Shown piece after piece: positions 59,152 through 64,000 of a stretch of DNA of 64,000 nt. Numbering within the stretch: the stretch's first letter is position 1; each line of letters starts with the position of its first letter. Origin of the DNA: Kitasatospora griseola (lineage in GTDB: Bacteria; Actinomycetota; Actinomycetes; Streptomycetales; Streptomycetaceae); the NCBI RefSeq assembly GCF_014648555.1, contig NZ_BMRI01000008.1, positions 153,626 to 217,625 of the forward strand, given 5' to 3'. The notes under the pieces are model-generated. The model searched no databases. It had not been told where the DNA came from and was given only the letters and a program-made list of their open reading frames with translations. The position numbers and the translations under genes are program-made.

Positions 59152-59526
59152 ATGCCTCGTACCGACATCCGGGCCGCCCTCGACGACATCGTCTTCTCCA
59201 CGGACCTCGATCTCGACAAGGCCGCCGAGCGTCACATCACCCCCGACTTCGTCCAGCGCATCGACGGCAGAACCGTTGAGCGCGACGCGTTTCTCGTCAA
59301 CATGGCGAATCTCCGCGAGGCCGTGGTCTCCGGCGTGATCGAGATGCACCAGGAGCTCTTCGACGGCGACAACTACGCCGACCACCACACCGCCGCCATC
59401 TCGATGAAGGACGGCTCCACCCTCCACATGGAGGTCTACCTCTTCGCCGAGTTCGCCGCCGACGGCCGCTTCCGCCGCATCAACGAGACCACTCTCGTCC
59501 TCGAAGGCCCCGCCGACGCGAGCTGA
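59152..59526 (+). CDS. NTF2-like (SnoaL-type) small protein
   Basis: The 124-residue protein has the cone-shaped NTF2 pattern: a first helix pair (RAALDDIVFSTDLDLDKAA), HITPDFVQRIDG, then long strands (EMHQELFDGDNYADHHTAAI, STLHMEVYLFAEFAADGRF, RINETTLVLEG). Members are isomerases, cyclases or binding proteins. No catalytic dyad can be assigned. A GGGAG ribosome site precedes the ATG by about 7 bases. It stands alone. Confidence 0.75.
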   Translation: MPRTDIRAALDDIVFSTDLDLDKAAERHITPDFVQRIDGRTVERDAFLVNMANLREAVVSGVIEMHQELFDGDNYADHHTAAISMKDGSTLHMEVYLFAEFAADGRFRRINETTLVLEGPADAS

Positions 59527-59677
59527 GCACGCGCAGCGGGTGTGCGAATCGCCTCGCGCCGGGAGCCACCGGCCCGGGCCTGTCCGGGGCAGCCCGATCC
59601 GCACCCGCTGCCCGGACGGCACCGGCCCCGAAGACCTGGGTCGCCCAGGCCCGTTCCGGTACGCCGGCGCCGGCCGT

Positions 59678-60394
59678 TCACGGCGTCCCTCGTTCGAGCA
59701 GGTCCGCCAGCGCGGAGGTCATCGGCAGTCCGGTCGGGGGCTCCAGCCACGACCACTGGCCGGACGGATGGCATTCGATCCACACCCAGCTGTCCGCGGC
59801 GTGCGCCGGTCCAGTAAGCGCGAAGTCGAAGGCGCCGAAGACCAGTCCGAAGTGTCGGAGGTAGGCGAGGATCGCACGGACGAGCGGATCGGGGACCGGG
59901 ATCGCCGCGTAGGTGTGCGCCGAGTGGTCGGTGCGCCAGTCCGGCAGACCGCTGTCGATCCGGACGGCGAAGATCCGGTCGCCGATCACGGTCACCCGCA
60001 CGTCCGCCACCTTGTCGATGCGGTGCGGGTGGTTGACGTACAGGCAGCCCGGCAGCGAGGCCGGCACCCCGCCGGGGCCGTGGCGAGCGTGGGCGGCTGC
60101 CACGCTTGCGTCCTGCGAGTCGAGGTGCGGGAACGCGGACGCCGCCGGGCGCCGGCAGTACAGCGCCCTGATCGGCCCGGGCCGAGCAGGCCGGGTGGGC
60201 GTGCGCGGGCTGCCCCGCCGTCCGGCGGAGACCCCTCCGGCCCGGGCGGTGCGCGACAGTGTCGCGGAGAGGTCACCCTCGTCGAACTGCACGACCGGGA
60301 CGCCCCGGTGGTGCAGCTCGGCGATCACCAGGTCGGGCGTCGGATCCTGCACAGTGGTGACGACCGCGACCAGTCCGGCGCAGCTCCTCCTCAC
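59678..60394 (-). pseudogene. ATP-grasp RiPP (graspetide) maturase, TgmB-like, central domain deleted
   Basis: The frame is open for 238 residues but aligns with only the two ends of the actinobacterial ATP-grasp peptide maturase TgmB (about 320 residues). The N-terminal part runs from VAVVTTVQDPTPDLVIAEL through RALYCRRP to YVNHPHR (residue 125). It is joined directly to IDKVADVRVTVIGDRIFAVR and FGLVFGAFDFALTG, WIECHPSGQWSWLE. The missing 90 or so residues hold the ATP-binding lysines and the precursor-contact region, so ligase activity is not expected. The GTG overlaps the preceding frame's stop by four bases. It should be regarded as a disabled gene unless expression shows otherwise. Confidence 0.7.
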
Positions 60395-60522
60395 TGGTCG
60401 GTGTCACTGTCGGGCGCGTCCCCGCCCTGCGCGTCTCCTCGGCCGGTCGTACCGGTCGGAAGTCGCTCGGCGTGTGCCGACGTCGGTGGCCTCCTCGGGT
60501 GTTGATGGTGTGCGAGTGTCAT
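60391..60522 (-). pseudogene. possible remnant of a graspetide (TgmA-like) precursor gene
   Basis: From ATG 60522 a 43-residue frame ends RLPTGTTGRGDAQGGDAPDS then DTDQ. This resembles the Thr/Gly/Asp-rich C termini of TgmA-type precursors, where Thr side chains are linked to Asp/Glu. Its stop overlaps the start of the maturase gene (GTGA), as expected of precursor and enzyme. The conserved leader part of such precursors is not found in the frame (it is His/Arg/Pro-rich instead), so this is either decayed or a chance frame. Confidence 0.35.
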
Positions 60523-60763
60523 GCGCCGGCCCCGGGCGGTATCCGGACGCATGCCGACGCGGCAGCCGGTGCACGTGACGAGGCGTGAACCGGGTCGCCT
60601 GCGACGGGAGTTCGCGGGGAACTGTGGTTCGTGGGTGGCGACCCGTACGCCGTCCCCGGGGTGGACGCGGATGCCGCGGCGGCACGCGCCGGGCGCGGCG
60701 ATCGCGTTCGACACCGGTGTGAGCGACGGTGTGGAGGCCGCCGGGCGGTGGTTGTGACGGCCG

Positions 60764-61429
60764 TCAGGCGAGGGTGGCGAGGAGGCGGGCGAGCTCGGCC
60801 GGCTTGGTGAACATGGGCCAGTGGCCGGATTCGAAGTCGAGGTACTCGACGTGCTTGGCGGCGGCGAGTTCGGGGGCCTGGCCCTCGGCGACCCAGGTGC
60901 GGACCTGGTCGGGGTCGAATTCGGGGCAGACCATGGTGATCGGGACGTCGAAACGGCGCGGGTCCGTCAGGCGGACGATTCCGCGGGCGACGTGTTCGGG
61001 GACGGGGACGGCCTCGGCGGCGATCCGCTGCCGCAGGCTCTCGTCGAGGTCGGCGCTGTCCCGGCCTTCGAACGGCCCCCAGCCGGGGAACGGCATGACG
61101 CCGTCGCGGATCTCGAAGAATTCGGCGTAGGGCGCGCCGTCCTGCTGCGGGTACCCGCCGACCAGGACGAGCGAGACGACCCGTTCGGGCCGCGCGTCGG
61201 CGGCCAGCCAGCCGAGGGTGCAGGCGGCGGAGTGGGCGACCAGCATGACCGGGTCGGCCGCCGCGTCCACTGCCGAGACGACCGCGGCGAGTTGCTCGTC
61301 CAGCGTGGTCGAGGGCCCGGCGGGCAGGGTCAACGGGCTGGGCCGGTGGCCGAGTTCACGCAGGACGGGGGTCACGCCGTCCCAGGCGGTGCCGTCCAGC
61401 CAGAGACCGCCGATGAGCAGGATGTCCAC
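60764..61429 (-). CDS. alpha/beta-hydrolase
   Basis: The 221-residue protein begins DILLIGGLWLDGTAWDGV. It has the nucleophile elbow VAHSAACTLGW (Ser in HSAA rather than the usual G-x-S-x-G), CPEFDPDQVR with the likely acid, and FESGHWPMFTKP with the catalytic His. This is the small esterase/lactonase-like branch of the fold. GTG 61429 with GGGAG 6 bases upstream is chosen. It diverges from a WYL regulator gene, which may control it. Confidence 0.85.
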   Translation of the reverse strand: MDILLIGGLWLDGTAWDGVTPVLRELGHRPSPLTLPAGPSTTLDEQLAAVVSAVDAAADPVMLVAHSAACTLGWLAADARPERVVSLVLVGGYPQQDGAPYAEFFEIRDGVMPFPGWGPFEGRDSADLDESLRQRIAAEAVPVPEHVARGIVRLTDPRRFDVPITMVCPEFDPDQVRTWVAEGQAPELAAAKHVEYLDFESGHWPMFTKPAELARLLATLA

Positions 61430-61536
61430 GATGAGCTCCCGAAGAAGAGAGAAGAGAAGCGGGCGCTTCAAAGGCTAGGTGCGGTTCCGGACGATCCACT
61501 TCCTGATTGTCGCGGGACCGGCCTACGCTGGCCGAC

Positions 61537-62571
61537 ATGTCGACCGGAACGAGTCCCACCGCCCGCGCACTGCGCACCCTGGAGATCCTGCGGGCCCGGC
61601 CGGGCACCACGTCGGAGGAGTTGGCGGAGCGGCTCGGGGTGACGGACCGGGCGGCCCGGCGGTACGTGGCGATCCTGCGGGAGGCCGGGATTCCGGTGGA
61701 GTCGGAGCGCGGGCCGCACGGCGGGTACCGGTTGCGGCGCGGGACGCGGCTCGCGCCGGTGGCGTTCACCCAGGCGGAGGCGTTGGGCCTGGTGATGGCG
61801 GTGCTGGACGGGCGGCCGGCGGCCGGTGAGCCGGGCGATCCGGTGGGGGCGGCGCTGGACAAGGTGGTGCGGGTGCTGCCGGAGGAGGTCGGGCGGCAGG
61901 CGGCGGCACTGCGCGAGCATGCGGCGGCCGCGCCGGATCCGCGGGCGGTGTACGCGGACCCGGGGGTGACGAACACGCTGGTCGAGGCGGTGGCGGCGCG
62001 CCGCCGGGCGGTGATCACGTACCGGAGCGCAGCGGGCGACGAGTGGCGGGCGGAGGTGGATCCGTGGGCGGTGGTGGTGCGCCGGGCCCGCTGGTACCTG
62101 CTCTGCCATTCGCACCGGTCGGACGCGATCCGCACCTTCCGGATCGACCGGGTGCTGGCGGCGGAGGAGACCACGACCGGCTTCCGGATGCCTGCCGACC
62201 TCGACCCGGTCGCGCTGCTGGAGGCGCATCTCGGTTCGGGCTGGGCCTATCCGACCCACGTGGTGTTCGACGCCCCGTTGGCGCAGGTCGCCCCGTGGGT
62301 CGCCGGGCCGATGGGCCGCCTCGAAGCGGCGGGCGATCGGCGGTGCGTCCTGCGCGGCAGCACCCGCAACCCGGCGATGTACGCCCAGGACTGGCTGTCG
62401 GGAGTCCCGTTCGACTTCCGGGTCGTGGGCGGCCCGGAGCTGCGTGCGGCGGTCGCCGCGGCGGCGGCCCGCTTCGCCGCCGCCGTCGCAGGACCGACGG
62501 AACCGACAGAACCCGAGGAGTCCGGGGAGCCCGAGGAGTCCGGGGAGGTCAGTCGCTCAGCGCCAGCTTGA
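61537..62571 (+). CDS. WYL-domain (YafY-type) transcriptional regulator
   Basis: The 344-residue protein has an N-terminal DeoR-type helix-turn-helix (TLEILRARPGTTSEELAERL and VTDRAARRYVAILREAG, then GGYRLRRG). A WYL domain follows (ITYRSAAGDEW, VVVRRARWYLLCHSH, IRTFRIDRVLAAEET); the signature WYL is in ARWYLL. WYL domains sense nucleic-acid or nucleotide ligands in defence and repair regulators, but many actinobacterial ones control a single metabolic neighbour, here perhaps the divergent hydrolase. The last ~20 residues are acidic repeats (EPEESG twice) that overlap the converging LysE gene by 23 bases. Confidence 0.9.
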   Translation: MSTGTSPTARALRTLEILRARPGTTSEELAERLGVTDRAARRYVAILREAGIPVESERGPHGGYRLRRGTRLAPVAFTQAEALGLVMAVLDGRPAAGEPGDPVGAALDKVVRVLPEEVGRQAAALREHAAAAPDPRAVYADPGVTNTLVEAVAARRRAVITYRSAAGDEWRAEVDPWAVVVRRARWYLLCHSHRSDAIRTFRIDRVLAAEETTTGFRMPADLDPVALLEAHLGSGWAYPTHVVFDAPLAQVAPWVAGPMGRLEAAGDRRCVLRGSTRNPAMYAQDWLSGVPFDFRVVGGPELRAAVAAAAARFAAAVAGPTEPTEPEESGEPEESGEVSRSAPA

Positions 62572-63187
62572 CCCCGAAGCCGACCACGGCGGTTCCGGTG
62601 ACGCGGTCGAGCACCCGGCGGGCGGCGGGGCGGCGCAGCCAGCCGCGCAGGGTGTGGGCGAAGCCGATCAGGACGGCGGACCACAGGGTGCCCTCGATCA
62701 CGTGCACGGAGGTGAGCAGGACGCCGGCGGGCAGGTGCGGGGCGCCGGCGGGGATGAACGGGGGCAGCACGGCGACGTAGAACACGCCGACCTTCGGGTT
62801 GAGCAGGTTGGTGAGCGTGCCGCGCCGCCAACCGGCCCACCAGCCACCGGGGTTGCCGGTCTCCTCCGGCCCGTCGGCGGAGCTGTCGTGCTTGCGGTTG
62901 CGAAGCAGCTGGACGCCCATCCACAGCAGGTAGCAGACGCCGGCCCAGCGCAGCGTCTCGTACGCGGCGCGGGAGGCGGTGAGCAGCACGCTGAGGCCGG
63001 CGGCGGAGGCGGTGCCCCACAGCATCGTGCCGGTCTGGATGCCGAGGACGACGCCCCAGGCCTGGCGGCGGTGGCCGAGGGCGGCGGTGCGCAGGATGAG
63101 CGCGGTGTCGAGGCCGGGGGTGAGGGTGAGCAGGCCCACGACCAGCGCGAAGGAGGCGAGGGGGGCGGCCATGGCGGTGAGATCCAT
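62549..63187 (-). CDS. LysE/RhtB-family amino-acid exporter
   Basis: The 212-residue protein has six membrane spans and the family start FALVVGLLTLTPGLDTALILRTA, seen here as LTLTPGLDTALILRTA. LTNLLNPKVGVFYVAVLPPF in the middle and a final VVGFGVKLAL complete it. LysE/RhtB proteins export amino acids or related compounds. A hydrophilic loop (RNRKHDSSADGPEETG) is longer than in many members. It overlaps the end of the WYL gene tail-to-tail. Confidence 0.92.
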   Translation of the reverse strand: MDLTAMAAPLASFALVVGLLTLTPGLDTALILRTAALGHRRQAWGVVLGIQTGTMLWGTASAAGLSVLLTASRAAYETLRWAGVCYLLWMGVQLLRNRKHDSSADGPEETGNPGGWWAGWRRGTLTNLLNPKVGVFYVAVLPPFIPAGAPHLPAGVLLTSVHVIEGTLWSAVLIGFAHTLRGWLRRPAARRVLDRVTGTAVVGFGVKLALSD

Positions 63188-63193
63188 GGGCTG

Positions 63194-64000
63194 TCAGTCT
63201 ACGGGGCGGCCGAACCGGGCCAGGCAGTGCCATACCTTCTTCAGCTCCTGCGGGTCGTACTGCCCGCTGCGGACGGCGGCCCCGATGACGGCCGGGTCGA
63301 GCACGCCGCCGGTCGGTCCCCCGGGCGAGCCGTCACGGGCGATCTTCGCGCCGAGGGCGGTGATGTGCGGGCCGCGGTAGTCGTCGTGGCGGGCGAGCTC
63401 GTCGACGGTGAGCCGGTGGCCGGGGTGCCATTCGAGGCGGCAGGGCAGCGCGCGGGCGGCGGTCTCGACGGCGGTGCCCCGGTAGCAGGGGTCCAGGACG
63501 AGTGCGTCGAAGTGGGCCGACACTCGGACGCTGCCGTGCAGTTGGGCCTCCACGTAGGCGTCCAGCAGGTCCGGTCCGTCGGCCTCGACCAGGGTGATCA
63601 GGGCCATCGCGGCGGCGGTGCCGAAGTGTTCGGGCTCGAAGACGCTGTCGGGGTAGCAGAAGGTGGCCCGGTCCAGCGCCCCGGGCGCGAGCCGGAAGTG
63701 CGCGGAGCCGAAGCGGGGTGCGCCGCCGTAGGGGCTGCGCAGGTGGTTGAGCGCGCCGTAGACGGGGCGGCGCTCGGCGGGGGCGTCGTCGTAGGCGCCG
63801 CCGAAGATCCGGCTCTCCCACGTCCACCGGTCGCCGCCGGGGTGGGCGGTGAGGCCGCCGTTGCTGGTGCCGGTGGAGAACTGGGAGCGGTACACGCCGT
63901 CCCGGGCCAGCGACTCCAGGATCGGCACCCCGTCGAGCTCGCGGTCGGGGTGGAAGTTGAGCGTGACGTCGATCCCGGCGGGCAGCGGGTCGCCGCTGCT
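63194..64000 (-). CDS. DUF3626 protein (5' part beyond the window)
   Basis: 269 codons are visible, open to the right edge. The sequence carries the DUF3626 core: VTLNFHPDRELDG, LARDGVYRSQFSTGTSNGGL, TAHPGGDRWTWESRIFGGAYD (cut here as HPGGDRWTWESRIFGGAY) and FGSAHFRL. The His, Asp and Arg in these blocks suggest an ADP-ribosyltransferase- or nuclease-like active site, but no function is established. It ends 7 bases before the LysE start on the same strand, so the two may be co-transcribed. Confidence 0.8.
   Translation of the reverse strand, partial: SSGDPLPAGIDVTLNFHPDRELDGVPILESLARDGVYRSQFSTGTSNGGLTAHPGGDRWTWESRIFGGAYDDAPAERRPVYGALNHLRSPYGGAPRFGSAHFRLAPGALDRATFCYPDSVFEPEHFGTAAAMALITLVEADGPDLLDAYVEAQLHGSVRVSAHFDALVLDPCYRGTAVETAARALPCRLEWHPGHRLTVDELARHDDYRGPHITALGAKIARDGSPGGPTGGVLDPAVIGAAVRSGQYDPQELKKVWHCLARFGRPVD

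Overview
The window is very GC-rich actinomycete DNA in which most third codon positions are G or C. Several gene families point to the Streptomycetaceae (Streptomyces or Kitasatospora): a MatA/MatB-type aggregation-polysaccharide pair, a DUF6493/SWIM pair, a WhiB-like protein, an LAxTG-type sortase substrate and a remnant of an ATP-grasp RiPP locus. No rRNA, tRNA, transposase, integrase or CRISPR array was seen. This is ordinary chromosome with several small, partly decayed accessory patches.

Layout. Bases 1-3911 (minus strand) hold one end of a Tad/Flp-type pilus or secretion operon: a lipoprotein, a secreted protein, a SAF/CpaB-like protein, a CpaE/TadZ-like ATPase and the start of a CpaF ATPase. 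Bases 4054-8666 carry single metabolic genes (flavin split-barrel, MaoC dehydratase, metallo-beta-lactamase-fold hydrolase, a PH-like protein) and a TetR regulator. That regulator faces a wrecked SAM-methyltransferase gene across a tandem operator. Bases 9133-13243 hold a DUF6493 protein and a SWIM zinc-finger protein. A TesB thioesterase with a perfect KstR-type operator motif and a KstR-like regulator gene follow, then BCCT and BASS transporters. Bases 18157-22873 carry a tiny membrane protein, a divergent cold-shock protein, an orphan DUF2398 (Wadjet JetB-like) protein, a sterol-desaturase/lysoplasmalogenase pair and a secreted anchored protein. Bases 23483-27005 are a PadR-controlled ABC exporter. 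Exonuclease III, gamma-glutamyltranspeptidase and a ROK sugar kinase come next; a repeat array runs into the 3' end of the kinase gene.

Bases 31740-38098 form a cell-surface polysaccharide region: a membrane-anchored esterase, a GH16-like lipoprotein, and an operon of a Ser/Pro-rich anchor protein, a deacetylase-glycosyltransferase fusion (MatB-like) and a membrane acyltransferase (MatA-like). Its divergent promoter holds a palindrome close to the DasR (GlcNAc repressor) box. Bases 38106-46231 are a purine-catabolism cluster: a PucR regulator, divergent across a palindrome from a tightly coupled three-subunit xanthine dehydrogenase, an AzgA-type purine permease and the XdhC maturation factor.

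Bases 46279-56999 are mixed. They include a DyP peroxidase divergent from a beta-helix lipoprotein, a large LAxTG surface adhesin, a LysR regulator, an MFS exporter with an elaborate operator region, a universal stress protein and a WhiB-like protein. Bases 57229-64000 hold a second sterol desaturase that shares an exact FadR-subfamily operator with a GntR regulator, an NTF2-like protein, a graspetide maturase that has lost its central domain beside a possible precursor remnant, a hydrolase, a WYL regulator, a LysE exporter and part of a DUF3626 protein.
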